Assembly: GCF_000819805.1 (NCBI RefSeq)
Contig: NZ_CDCE01000020.1
Span: 76,726 to 140,725, forward strand
Direction: 5' to 3'
Source: Aeromonas diversa CDC 2478-85
GTDB lineage: Bacteria; Pseudomonadota; Gammaproteobacteria; Enterobacterales; Aeromonadaceae
DNA: 64,000 nt
Shown: positions 35,896 to 46,131 of the stretch, piece by piece
Layout: each line of letters begins with the position of its first letter
Numbering within the stretch: the stretch's first letter is position 1
Notes under the pieces: generated by a model
Told to the model about the DNA's origin: nothing
What the model saw: only the letters and a program-made list of their open reading frames with translations
The model's database searches: none
Position numbers and translations under genes: made by a program

Positions 35896-36099
35896 GGCGA
35901 ACTCCTGAACGATGGAGGTGACATGTTATCCGTTTGGGGCAGGGTGACAAAGGGGTTCACCACTCCCTCACGCTTTTTATGCATCGACATGGTGGCGGTG
36001 CCGAATTTGTAATAAAGTTGCGCCCCACATCTGGTCGCTCTCCATCCAAGCGTCTCTTTACGGATGCGTATATCTTCAACCCGGATCAAGGTCGTCTTC

Positions 36100-36954
36100 A
36101 TGCCATCCACATTCACCCGCTCAGCCCTCATCCCGGCCGAATTGGGCGCCACCCTGCCTCGCTACGATCTGTTCGGGCGAGAGCGGGCCGAACAGGCCAG
36201 ACTCAACGGTTTCAACAGCCTGTTCTGTCAGGTCGCCGCCCCCTTGTCCGCCAGCCTGAGTCAGCTCTTCAACAGTGCCGACTGCGAGTTGCAACTCACC
36301 CCCTTCGCCGCCAACCAGCAGCCTGACGCCGAAGAGACGCGGGTCTGGTTGCAGGCTCGCGCGGCGGGCGCCTCGATCCCCCAGGCCTGGTTTGCCATCA
36401 CGCCGGCGACCCTCTATCGGCTGGCGATCCTCTTCTTCGGTGGCAGCCTGCAGCCCGGTTCTCAGGTTGCGGTGCAGAAGAACCCGAGTGACTCTGAGCT
36501 GCGCCTCTTCCAGCGCCTGTGCCGTTATCAGATGGAGCATCTCTGTGGCGCATTGGGCTGGGGCGATCTGGGCTGGGAGATCACGTCGGCCACGCCGCCC
36601 GAGGGGGATCTCTGGTCTTGCGAAGGGGTCTTGCAGCTTGGCGAACACCGTCAGAGCTGGCAGCTGTGGTGGCGGCCACCGGTCGATGAAGAGAAAGAGA
36701 GTACACAGGCGCACAATTTGGCTGACAAATTGCATGAGGCGCTGCCCAATACTCCGGTTCAGCTCAGGGTGGTTCTGGCTCAGATGCAGATGACCCTGGC
36801 CGAACTGGAGGGGCTCAAGGTGGGCGAGGTGCTGGCGCTCGACATGTACGAGTCCATGCCTGCGCTCATCGGTCATCGTCCCTGCCTGCGGGGGCGGCTG
36901 GCCGAGCAGGGTGGAAGCCTGGTGTATCAAGTGAATGCGGTGGCAGAGGAGTAA
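36100..36954 (+). CDS. fliM: Lateral flagellar switch protein FliM
   Basis: Rotor switch subunit of the lateral flagellum; forms the middle of the C ring. The ATG at 36100 gives 284 aa, shorter than usual FliM (about 330). The middle domain (YDLFGRER...ILFFGGSL) and the C-terminal SpoA domain (LRVVLAQMQMTLAELEGLKVGEVLAL) are present. The usual N-terminal CheY-P-binding peptide (LSQ-x-EIDALL) is not seen; the protein starts with MPSTFTRSALIPAELG. An in-frame extension to 36064 does not add it. It is the first gene of the fliMNPQR-flhBA operon. Confidence 0.9.
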   Translation: MPSTFTRSALIPAELGATLPRYDLFGRERAEQARLNGFNSLFCQVAAPLSASLSQLFNSADCELQLTPFAANQQPDAEETRVWLQARAAGASIPQAWFAITPATLYRLAILFFGGSLQPGSQVAVQKNPSDSELRLFQRLCRYQMEHLCGALGWGDLGWEITSATPPEGDLWSCEGVLQLGEHRQSWQLWWRPPVDEEKESTQAHNLADKLHEALPNTPVQLRVVLAQMQMTLAELEGLKVGEVLALDMYESMPALIGHRPCLRGRLAEQGGSLVYQVNAVAEE

Positions 36955-36958
36955 AACG

Positions 36959-37336
36959 ATGAGTGATGCACAGAACCACGATTTCCTGGAGTTTGACGGC
37001 CTGGATCAGCTCTTTGATGATGAGTTGGGGCTGCCGGATGCCCGCCAGGAGAGCGTGGCGCAACCCGCCACCCCGCCTCGGGATCTCTCCTTCTTCCGCC
37101 ATATCCCCGTCAAGGTGACCCTGGAGGTGGCCAGTGCCGAGGTCTCCCTCGGGGAGCTGATGCAGGTCAGCCCGGGGGCCGTCATCGAGCTCGACAAGAT
37201 GGCTGGGGAAGCGCTGGACGTGAGGGTCAACGGTCGCCTGCTGGCCCGTGGCGAGGTGGTGGTGGTCAACGGCAAGTATGGCCTGCGTCTGGTAGAGGTG
37301 ATCGACACCGCCATGCTGGGCGGTGCAAGCGACTGA
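36959..37336 (+). CDS. fliN: Lateral flagellar switch protein FliN
   Basis: Base of the C ring and docking point for the export apparatus. An acidic, poorly conserved N-terminal 45 residues are followed by the SpoA domain ([19 protein letters not shown]...[12 protein letters not shown]). It is 125 aa. GAGGAG precedes the ATG at 36959. Its stop overlaps the fliP start by one base. Confidence 0.92.
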   Translation: MSDAQNHDFLEFDGLDQLFDDELGLPDARQESVAQPATPPRDLSFFRHIPVKVTLEVASAEVSLGELMQVSPGAVIELDKMAGEALDVRVNGRLLARGEVVVVNGKYGLRLVEVIDTAMLGGASD

Positions 37337-38067
37337 TGCGCATCTGGTGCTTGCTCCTGCTGGTGCTGGGGATGCCGGCCTGGGGGGCGGATTTAACCCT
37401 CTTCTCGGTCACGCCAGGGGCAGCGGGAGGGGAGGAGTACAACATCAAGTTGCAGATCCTGCTCTTGATGACGCTGCTCGGCCTGCTGCCCACCCTGCTG
37501 CTGATGATGACCAGCTTCACCCGCATCATCATAGTGCTGGCCATCCTGCGTCAGGCGCTGGGTCTACAGCAGAGCCCGCCCAACCGGGTCTTGATCGGCA
37601 TCAGCCTGATCCTGACCCTGGTGATCATGCGTCCGGTCTGGACCGACATTCACCAAAATGCCTTCCAGCCTTTCGAACGGGAGGAAATCACGCTTCCACA
37701 GGCGCTGGAAAGAGCGGAAGTGCCCCTGCGTAACTTCATGCTGGCCCAGACCCGTGAGGCGGATCTGGAGCAGATGCTGCGCATCGCCGGTGAGGCGACC
37801 CGGATGGAGAAGAAAGAGGTACCGTTTGGCATCCTGGTGCCGGCCTATGTCTTGAGCGAGCTCAACACGGCGTTTCAGATAGGTTTCATGCTCTTCATCC
37901 CCTTCCTGGTGATCGATCTTGTGGTGGCCAGCGTGCTGATGGCGATGGGGATGATGATGCTGTCGCCGCTTATCATCTCGCTGCCGTTCAAGTTGATGGT
38001 CTTCGTGCTGGTGGATGGCTGGGCCATGACAGTAGGCACCCTGGCCGCCAGTTTCAGCGGAGGTTGA
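37336..38067 (+). CDS. fliP: Lateral flagellar export protein FliP
   Basis: Core component of the flagellar type III export gate in the inner membrane. A signal-like N terminus ([14 protein letters not shown]) is followed by the conserved [20 protein letters not shown] block and the C-terminal hydrophobic pair ([20 protein letters not shown]). It is 243 aa (Salmonella 245). The ATG shares its A with the fliN stop. Confidence 0.95.
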   Translation: MRIWCLLLLVLGMPAWGADLTLFSVTPGAAGGEEYNIKLQILLLMTLLGLLPTLLLMMTSFTRIIIVLAILRQALGLQQSPPNRVLIGISLILTLVIMRPVWTDIHQNAFQPFEREEITLPQALERAEVPLRNFMLAQTREADLEQMLRIAGEATRMEKKEVPFGILVPAYVLSELNTAFQIGFMLFIPFLVIDLVVASVLMAMGMMMLSPLIISLPFKLMVFVLVDGWAMTVGTLAASFSGG

Positions 38068-38068
38068 G

Positions 38069-38338
38069 ATGTCTCCCGAGCAGAGCGTGTCCCTCATCGG
38101 CGGGGCGATCAATCTGGTGACCGTCATGGTCTGCGTACTGGTGGTACCGGGCCTGCTGGTGGGCCTGGTGGTGAGCGTCTTCCAGGCGGTGACCCAGATC
38201 CAGGAGCAGACCTTAAGCTTTCTCCCCCGTTTCGTGGTGACCCTGCTCACCCTGGTGTTCACCGGTAACTGGCTGGTGGCCAAAATGATGGCCCTGTTTC
38301 ACGACATCTTCCAGAATGTGCCGGGCATGATTGGATGA
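38069..38338 (+). CDS. fliQ: Lateral flagellar export protein FliQ
   Basis: A small two-helix export gate subunit, 89 aa, with the family signature VSVFQAVTQIQEQTLSF. It lies 1 nt after fliP and overlaps fliR by 4 nt. Confidence 0.94.
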   Translation: MSPEQSVSLIGGAINLVTVMVCVLVVPGLLVGLVVSVFQAVTQIQEQTLSFLPRFVVTLLTLVFTGNWLVAKMMALFHDIFQNVPGMIG

Positions 38339-39054
38339 GTGGCCTCATCAACGTCAGTGCCGCCGAGCTGACGGCCTGGCTGGGCCAGTGGTGGTGGCCT
38401 TTCGTGCGCCTCTTTCTCGCCTTCGCCATCAGTCTGGCCATGGCGCCCATGATGAAGGGCATGCCCACCTTCGATCCCCTCTCGCTCTCGGCTCTGCTGC
38501 TCTCGTTCGAGCAGGTGCTCTTCGGTCTGCTGTTTGGCCTCTGCGTGCAACTGCTGTTTCTGGTGATGACCCTGGCGGGGCATATCATGTCGATGCAGAT
38601 GGGACTGGCCATGGCGGTGATGAACGACCCCTCTCACGGGGATTCGGCCCCTATCATCAGCCAGCTGATGCTCGTCTTCTGTACCCTGCTCTTTCTCGGC
38701 CTCAACGGCCATCTGGCGGTGCTCGATATCCTGGTGCAGAGCCTCTATCGCTGGCCTCCCGGTGTCTCTTTCTATCGCCTCGATCTGGGGATGGTGGTCG
38801 GATTGCTTGGCTGGAGCATAGGCGCAGCCCTGATCCTGACCCTGCCGGCCGTGGTGGCCATGTTGATGGTCAACCTCTCCTTCGGGGTGATGAACCGTTC
38901 AGCGCCTTCCTTGAATATCTTCTCCCTCGGTTTTCCCATGACCCTGCTGCTCGGGCTGCTCACCATGGCCATCTCCATCAGCGGGGTGCCCACTCGTTAC
39001 CTTGATCTGGTGACCCATGTGCTCGAGGTGTTGCGAGGTTTGACCCCGTCATGA
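38335..39054 (+). CDS. fliR: Lateral flagellar export protein FliR
   Basis: A polytopic export gate subunit, 239 aa, with six or so hydrophobic segments and the conserved Gly/Met-rich LAGHIMSMQMGLAMAVMNDP region. The ATG overlaps the fliQ stop, and its stop overlaps flhB by 4 nt. Confidence 0.94.
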   Translation: MSGLINVSAAELTAWLGQWWWPFVRLFLAFAISLAMAPMMKGMPTFDPLSLSALLLSFEQVLFGLLFGLCVQLLFLVMTLAGHIMSMQMGLAMAVMNDPSHGDSAPIISQLMLVFCTLLFLGLNGHLAVLDILVQSLYRWPPGVSFYRLDLGMVVGLLGWSIGAALILTLPAVVAMLMVNLSFGVMNRSAPSLNIFSLGFPMTLLLGLLTMAISISGVPTRYLDLVTHVLEVLRGLTPS

Positions 39055-40184
39055 GTCAGGCCAGCGCCCAGGACAAGACCGAACAGGCCTCGCCCAAGAA
39101 GCTGCGACAGGCCCGTGAGGAGGGGCAGGTCGCCCGCTCCAAGGAACTGGGGTCGGCCGGGCTCTTGCTGCTCGGCGGCATGGTGATGCAGTGGATGGTG
39201 CCGAGCTTCGGCCTCTTCTTCGGGGAGCTGATGCGCCAGCCCCTGCGGTTTGACTGGCACCAGAACGACCCCTCCATGATGTTGCGGGCCTTCGGTGAGG
39301 CCCTGCTCGGCATGACGGGCGTGCTGCTGCCGCTGTTTTCCGTGTTAGGGCTGCTGATGATAGGGCTGGGGTCCGTGCCGGGGGGCATGCTGCTGGCCTG
39401 GAAGAACATCATGCCCAAGGGACAGAAGATTAACCCCATCACAGGGTTTGCGAAGATTTTCTCTTCGCAGAGCCTGATGGAGTTGGTGAAATCCATTCTC
39501 AAGATCACCCTGATAGGCGGCGTGTTGGCCTTGCTGCTGCAACACTACTGGCCGACCTTGCTGATGATGAACCGCATGCCTCCCCGGGCGGCCATGGAGC
39601 TCTCCCTGCGCTTGCTCTCCCAGGCATTTATCATCCTGGGGAGCGTGCAGATGTTGATCGCCGTGCTTGACGTTCCCTACCAGCGCTGGTCTCTCAACAA
39701 GCAGTTGAAGATGACCAAGCAGGAGGTGAAAGACGAGCACAAGAACAGTGAGGGGAGCCCGGAGATCAAGGGCAAGATCCGCCAGGTGCAGATGATGATG
39801 GCGCGGGCTCGCATCGAGCAGCGGGTGCCGACTGCCGATGTGATCATCACCAACCCGACCCACTACGCCGTGGCTATCCGCTACGATCCGGCCAAGGCCA
39901 ATGCTCCCTATGTGGTGGCCAAGGGGATCGATTCCATGGCCGCACGGATCCGTCAGGTGGGGGAGCAGCATGGCAAGACCATCATGTCCCTGCCCGAGCT
40001 GACCCGGGCCATCTATCACTCAACCCGTATCGATCAAGAGGTGCCGGCCGGACTCTATACCGCCGTCGCCTATGTGCTGAACCATGTCCTGCAACTGCAG
40101 GCCTATCGGGCCGGGCGCGGCAAGAGACCGGCCGCGCTGGCTCCGCTCTATGTTCCTCCCGAGCTGCGTCAACCAGAGAGGTAA
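39051..40184 (+). CDS. flhB: Lateral flagellar export switch FlhB
   Basis: Substrate-specificity switch of flagellar export. An N-terminal membrane domain with four helices is followed by a cytoplasmic domain carrying the self-cleavage motif NPTH (IITNPTHYAVAIRYD) near residue 266. It starts with TEQASPKKLRQAREEGQVARS, typical of the family. It is 377 aa. It lies in the tightly packed export operon. Confidence 0.95.
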   Translation: MSQASAQDKTEQASPKKLRQAREEGQVARSKELGSAGLLLLGGMVMQWMVPSFGLFFGELMRQPLRFDWHQNDPSMMLRAFGEALLGMTGVLLPLFSVLGLLMIGLGSVPGGMLLAWKNIMPKGQKINPITGFAKIFSSQSLMELVKSILKITLIGGVLALLLQHYWPTLLMMNRMPPRAAMELSLRLLSQAFIILGSVQMLIAVLDVPYQRWSLNKQLKMTKQEVKDEHKNSEGSPEIKGKIRQVQMMMARARIEQRVPTADVIITNPTHYAVAIRYDPAKANAPYVVAKGIDSMAARIRQVGEQHGKTIMSLPELTRAIYHSTRIDQEVPAGLYTAVAYVLNHVLQLQAYRAGRGKRPAALAPLYVPPELRQPER

Positions 40185-40187
40185 GCC

Positions 40188-42263
40188 GTGAACTGGCGTG
40201 TTCTGACCAACTCCTATACCGCGATTCCACTCATGTTGCTGGCGGTGCTGGCCATGATGATCCTGCCCCTGCCGGGCTGGCTGCTGGATGCCCTGTTTAC
40301 CTTCAACATAGTCCTGGCCGTGTTGGTGCTACTGGTGTCGGTCTCGGCGCGGCGGCCCCTCGACTTCTCTATCTTCCCCACCGTCTTGCTGGTGGCGACC
40401 CTGATGCGGCTGTCGCTCAACGTCGCCTCGACCCGGGTGGTGCTGCTCAACGGTCATGAGGGGCACGATGCCGCCGGTAAGGTGATCCAGGCCTTCGGTG
40501 AAGTGGTGATAGGCGGCAACTATGTGGTCGGTCTGGTGGTCTTCATCATCTTGATGATCATCAACTTCGTGGTCATTACCAAGGGGGGAGAGCGGATCTC
40601 CGAGGTGTCGGCCCGCTTCACCCTGGACGCCTTGCCCGGCAAGCAGATGGCCATCGATGCAGACCTCAACGCCGGCATCATGGATCAGCATCAGGCCAAG
40701 GCGCGGCGCGAGGAGATCGCCCGCGAGGCGGACTTCTACGGTGCCATGGACGGTGCCTCCAAGTTTGTGCGTGGCGATGCCATCGCCGGCCTCTTGGTGC
40801 TGATCATCAACCTGGTCGGTGGCCTGGCCATCGGTATCTTCCAGCACGCCATGCCGGTGGCGGAGGCCTTCCAGCGCTACGCCCTGCTCACCATAGGTGA
40901 CGGTCTGGTGGCCCAGATCCCCTCCCTGCTCATGTCCACCGCGGCCGCCATCATAGTGACCCGGGTCAACGACGAGGGGGAGATGACCGATCAGGTGGGT
41001 CAGCAGCTGCTGGCCTCGCCACGGGTCATCTACACGGCTGCGGCCGTGATGACCATCCTCGGGTTGATACCCGGCATGCCGGCGATGGCCTTCTTGAGCT
41101 TTGCCGCCGTCCTGGCCTGGAGTGGCTGGCGAGTGAGCAAGCGTCAACCCGAGGCGCCCGAGCTGGAGGCGGCCGAGCAGATCGCCAAGCAGATGGATCT
41201 GCGGGAACCACAGGGCTTGGAGTGGCAGGATCTGCCGGCCCTCGATAACGTGGTGATCGAGCTGGGTTACCGGCTGGTCTCCCTGGCCGAGCAGGATAAG
41301 GGGGCCGAACTGCTCTCCCGGGTACGCGGCATCCGCAAGACACTCTCCGAGCAGTTTGGATTCCTGCTGCCGGAGATCCGGGTGCGCGACAATCTGCAGC
41401 TACAGCCGGAGCAATACAGCATCAAGCTGGCCGGTGTCGCCCTGGCGGCCGGTCAGGTGGATTGCCAGCGGCTGATGGCCATCGGCAGCAGCGAGACCTA
41501 TGGGGCCCTGGACGGGGAGCTGACCCAGGACCCGGCCTTCGGCATGGAGGCGGTCTGGATCCTGCCCGATAGCAAGGCCAAGGCCCTCAACCTGGGCTAC
41601 TCGGTCGTCGATTCGGCCACCGTCATCGCCACTCATCTGAGCAAGCTGCTGCGCGAGCATCTGGACGAGCTGTTTGGTCATGACGAGGTGGGCAAGCTGG
41701 GGCAGCATCTGGCCGCCCAGTCGCCACGCCTCAATGAGGAGCTCAACCTGGCCCTGACCCAGATGCAGCAGCTGCGGGTCTACCGTCAGCTGCTGCGCGA
41801 GCAGGTGAGCCTGGTGGACATTCGCACCATAGCGACCACCCTGCTCGATTCGAGCGAGATCACCAAGGACCCCGTGCTGCTCGCCTCGGACGTGCGCTGT
41901 GCTCTCAAGCGTCAGCTGGTGCGTCAGGCCATCGGCCAGCGCGACGTGTTGGCGACCTTCACCCTGGATGATCGCCTCGAGCAGACCCTGCTGGCCGCGC
42001 TCAGCCAGTCACAGCAGCAGGGCAAGGTCTCCCTCGACAGCTTCCCCATCGATCCCCAGCTGCTGGCGCAATTGCAGCAAAACATGCCGTTGGTCAAGAC
42101 CCAGTTGCAGCAGCTGGGCCATCCTCCCGTGCTGGTGGTGATGCCGCAGTTGCGTCCCCTGCTCTCCCGTTATGCCCGCTCATTCAGCCGTGGGCTCAAG
42201 GTGCTCTCCTACAACGAAATCCCCGAGGAGCTGCGGGTCGATGTGATAGGCACCCTGGGTTAA
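40188..42263 (+). CDS. flhA: Lateral flagellar export protein FlhA
   Basis: Large export gate protein forming the nonameric ring. The N-terminal half has about eight membrane helices with the FHIPEP-type signature (PTVLLVATLMRLSLNVASTR, then LDALPGKQMAIDADLNAG). The C-terminal half is the cytoplasmic FlhA_C domain. It is 691 aa. The start is GTG at 40188, 3 nt after flhB, preceded by GAGAGG. It is the last gene of the operon, followed by a hairpin. Confidence 0.95.
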   Translation: MNWRVLTNSYTAIPLMLLAVLAMMILPLPGWLLDALFTFNIVLAVLVLLVSVSARRPLDFSIFPTVLLVATLMRLSLNVASTRVVLLNGHEGHDAAGKVIQAFGEVVIGGNYVVGLVVFIILMIINFVVITKGGERISEVSARFTLDALPGKQMAIDADLNAGIMDQHQAKARREEIAREADFYGAMDGASKFVRGDAIAGLLVLIINLVGGLAIGIFQHAMPVAEAFQRYALLTIGDGLVAQIPSLLMSTAAAIIVTRVNDEGEMTDQVGQQLLASPRVIYTAAAVMTILGLIPGMPAMAFLSFAAVLAWSGWRVSKRQPEAPELEAAEQIAKQMDLREPQGLEWQDLPALDNVVIELGYRLVSLAEQDKGAELLSRVRGIRKTLSEQFGFLLPEIRVRDNLQLQPEQYSIKLAGVALAAGQVDCQRLMAIGSSETYGALDGELTQDPAFGMEAVWILPDSKAKALNLGYSVVDSATVIATHLSKLLREHLDELFGHDEVGKLGQHLAAQSPRLNEELNLALTQMQQLRVYRQLLREQVSLVDIRTIATTLLDSSEITKDPVLLASDVRCALKRQLVRQAIGQRDVLATFTLDDRLEQTLLAALSQSQQQGKVSLDSFPIDPQLLAQLQQNMPLVKTQLQQLGHPPVLVVMPQLRPLLSRYARSFSRGLKVLSYNEIPEELRVDVIGTLG

Positions 42264-42275
42264 CCGGTGGGGAAA

Positions 42276-42299
42276 AGGGCTTCCTCATGGGGAAGCCCT
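42276..42299 (+). terminator. Hairpin after flhA
   Basis: AGGGCTTCC / GGAAGCCCT stem with a 6-nt loop, starting 12 nt after the flhA stop. The T tract is poor (AATTCC), so termination may be partial. Confidence 0.55.
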
Positions 42300-42465
42300 A
42301 ATTCCTGAACTGGACCTTGCACTCTCTCCAAAAGCCGATATCATCTGCGCCAAACGGTGACACATGTGCCGTTAAAGATAAAATAATCAAAAACTTAACA
42401 ATAACGGGCCTGTGCCTTAACAAAGGGTGGATATGGTTGTAATCCACTCAGGGTACTTGGTTGTT

Positions 42466-42555
42466 TGAAAAGGCAAACTGAACTGAAAGGTCAGGACGCA
42501 AAGCCTCCGGTCTAATAACGCTGCGGCGTTGACGATAGCGGGGTTGCCAAAGATC
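42466..42555 (+). ncRNA. c-di-GMP riboswitch (GEMM-I type) in the lafK leader
   Basis: The sequence carries the conserved GEMM elements in order: GGCAAAC (42472-42478); a short stem capped by a GAAA tetraloop (42485-42488); the invariant core GGACGCAAAGCCTCCGG (42494-42510) with TCTAA after it; a second hairpin AACGC/GCGTT with a TGCG loop; and ATAGCGGGGTTGCC (42535-42548). GGCAA pairs with TTGCC to close the structure. These are the hallmarks of the class I c-di-GMP aptamer (Vibrio Vc2 type). It lies about 110 nt upstream of lafK. Whether binding turns lafK on or off is not visible. A CCGTC/GACGG hairpin (42566-42579) without a T tract follows. Confidence 0.9.
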
Positions 42556-42665
42556 AAGGATCTGGCCGTCGCAGGACGGTATCGGGCAGGGTTCCACTCG
42601 CCCCCTATTCCTTCTCTTTGTCGCGCGTTGTCTTTCGGTTCCCAGTATCAGGGTTTCCATTTTTT

Positions 42666-44042
<1,377 letters not shown>

Positions 44043-44052
44043 GGAAGAGAGC

Positions 44053-44379
44053 GTGAAGATCGAGATGATGACCTCCCAGGTCGCCCTGCTGAATCGGATG
44101 CAGGAGATGGAGCGAATTGCTACTCAGCCCGAGCAGTCCTTGTCCGGCGTTGGCCCTGATCTCTCCTTTGGTGGTGCCATGCGCAATGTGATCAACCAGG
44201 TCAATGCCCAGCAGAACCTCTCCTCACGCATGGTGAGTGCCGTCGATGCGGGCCAGAGCGACGATCTGGTGGGGGCCATGGTGGCCAGCCAGAAGGCGAG
44301 CCTCAGCTTTTCCGCCCTGATGCAGGTGCGCAACAAGCTGATGACCGGGTTCGATGACATCATGCGCATGCCGCTCTGA
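44053..44379 (+). CDS. fliE: Lateral flagellar MS ring-rod junction protein FliE
   Basis: Connects the MS ring to the proximal rod, and is the first substrate exported. It is 108 aa with the family C terminus (VGAMVASQKASLSFSALMQV...KLMTGFDDIMRMPL). GTG start at 44053 with AAGGAAGAG upstream, 10 nt after lafK. It heads the fliEFGHIJ genes, which may be cotranscribed with lafK. Confidence 0.93.
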   Translation: MKIEMMTSQVALLNRMQEMERIATQPEQSLSGVGPDLSFGGAMRNVINQVNAQQNLSSRMVSAVDAGQSDDLVGAMVASQKASLSFSALMQVRNKLMTGFDDIMRMPL

Positions 44380-44388
44380 GGGTGATCC

Positions 44389-46131
44389 ATGAGTGAACTG
44401 GTAAACAACATGCCTGCCACCGGGCAGGAGCCCGATCTGCGTCAGCGTCTGGAACAGGGTCTCAAGAATTGGCGCAGGCTCTCGCGCGACAACAAGTCGG
44501 TGCTGGCCATCGCCCTGCTGGCGGCCATCGTCGCCGGCACCATCGTCATCATCCTCTGGACTTCCAGCCAGAACTATGTGCCGCTCTACGGTAAGCAAGA
44601 GCTGTATGACACCGCCAACATCATGGAGCTGCTGGAGAAGGAGCAGGTGCCATTCCGTCTCGAGAAGAGCTCGGGTCAGGTGTTGGTGCCGGAAAACCAG
44701 TTGGCTCAGGTGCGAATGGCCCTGGCCGCCCGCGGCGTGCGCGCCGCCATGCCCGCCGGTCTGGAGGGGCTCAGCAATGTCACCGGACTCGGCACCAGCG
44801 AATTCATGGAGGGCGCGCGCTATCGCCACGCCCTGGAAGGGGAGCTGGCGCGTACCATCATAGCGCTGGACTCGGTACGCAGTGCCCGGGTCCACCTGGC
44901 CATTCCCAAGCGTACCCTCTTCGTCGGCCGTGACGAGGAGAAACCCACGGCCTCCGTCATGCTCGATCTCATTCCGGGTCAGAGCCTGGATGCGGGTCAG
45001 GTGGAGGCGATCACCAACCTGGTCGCCGGCAGCATCTCCGGCATGAAGCCCAGTGCCGTCTCCGTCGTGGATCAGACCGGTCAGCTGCTCACCAGCGAGA
45101 GCGGCGACAAGATGCTCTTCGGCAAGCTGAGCGTCCAGCAGATGGACTATGTGCGCAAGCTGGAGCAGTACATCCGTCAGCGGGCCAACGACATGCTGCT
45201 CCCCATGCTGGGCAGCAACAACTTCCGGGTGCAGGTCGCCGCCGATGTCAACTTCAGCACGGTGGAGGAGACTCAGGAGCAGATCGACCCCAACGGTGTG
45301 GTGACCCAGGAGAGCAGCAAGTTCGACAAGAGTGTCGATGCGCTCGCCATGGGGATCCCCGGCGCCCTCTCCAACCGCCCTCCCGAGACCCCTGCCAACA
45401 AGAAACCCGCGCAAGGGAACGAGCAGCAGGCGCGCAGCAACGACTCGCGCAGCGAGCGTAGCGAGCAGAGCAAGAGCTACTCAAACAGCCGCTCCGTGAC
45501 CCACACCCGCTATCAACAGGGTCGGGTCGAGAAGCTGAACGTCTCTGTGCTGCTCAACAGCCAGGTCGCCCCCAAAGAGGGGTGGAATGAGGGTCAGCTC
45601 GAGCAGATCCGCCAGATGGTCGAGCGGGCGGTGGGCTTCGACGCCCCGCGCGGGGATGCCATCAGCCTGCAGAGTTTCCCCTTCAGCCAGGAGGTGCTGG
45701 TGGCACCGCCCGAATCCACCTGGTGGGAGTCGCCGGCCTGGCAAAACTCCCTGCGCTATCTGGTGGGTGGCCTGCTGGGTCTGGTACTGGTCATCTTCGG
45801 CATTCGTCCTCTGGTCAAGCATCTGGTGCGCATTCATAACCCCGACGCCGTGCTGGACGAAGAGGAGAGCGAAGAACCTGAGGAGCAGGTCAACGGAGCG
45901 ATCGGCCATCAGCGCCGCGCCGTGGATGAGCTGGAGGCGCCGAACCTGGGCAATGGCTTGATCCGCCATGAAGGGGAGGCCAAGGACAGCCTTGACGAGC
46001 TGGATCTCGCCGCCCTGCCGGAGCCGGGCTCCGAGCTCGAGGTGCAGCTGCGCCATCTGCAACTGCTGGTAGACAAGGATACGGATCGGGTCGCCGAGGT
46101 GATCAAGGCATGGGTGAGTGGCGATGAATAA
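44389..46131 (+). CDS. fliF: Lateral flagellar MS-ring protein FliF
   Basis: Forms the membrane-supramembrane ring on which the motor is built. It is 580 aa with two membrane segments (about residues 42-62 and 457-475), a large periplasmic YscJ-type domain, and a Ser/Asn/Glu-rich loop (SNDSRSERSEQSKSYSNSR) before the second helix. The C-terminal tail that binds FliG follows. Its end overlaps the fliG start by 8 nt. Confidence 0.95.
   Translation: MSELVNNMPATGQEPDLRQRLEQGLKNWRRLSRDNKSVLAIALLAAIVAGTIVIILWTSSQNYVPLYGKQELYDTANIMELLEKEQVPFRLEKSSGQVLVPENQLAQVRMALAARGVRAAMPAGLEGLSNVTGLGTSEFMEGARYRHALEGELARTIIALDSVRSARVHLAIPKRTLFVGRDEEKPTASVMLDLIPGQSLDAGQVEAITNLVAGSISGMKPSAVSVVDQTGQLLTSESGDKMLFGKLSVQQMDYVRKLEQYIRQRANDMLLPMLGSNNFRVQVAADVNFSTVEETQEQIDPNGVVTQESSKFDKSVDALAMGIPGALSNRPPETPANKKPAQGNEQQARSNDSRSERSEQSKSYSNSRSVTHTRYQQGRVEKLNVSVLLNSQVAPKEGWNEGQLEQIRQMVERAVGFDAPRGDAISLQSFPFSQEVLVAPPESTWWESPAWQNSLRYLVGGLLGLVLVIFGIRPLVKHLVRIHNPDAVLDEEESEEPEEQVNGAIGHQRRAVDELEAPNLGNGLIRHEGEAKDSLDELDLAALPEPGSELEVQLRHLQLLVDKDTDRVAEVIKAWVSGDE

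Noticed and set aside
35940..36064. Sigma-54-like GG-N10-GT site upstream of fliM
   Set aside because: Only a loose match (GGTGCCGAATTTGT) without the TGGCA/TTG context; chance is likely.
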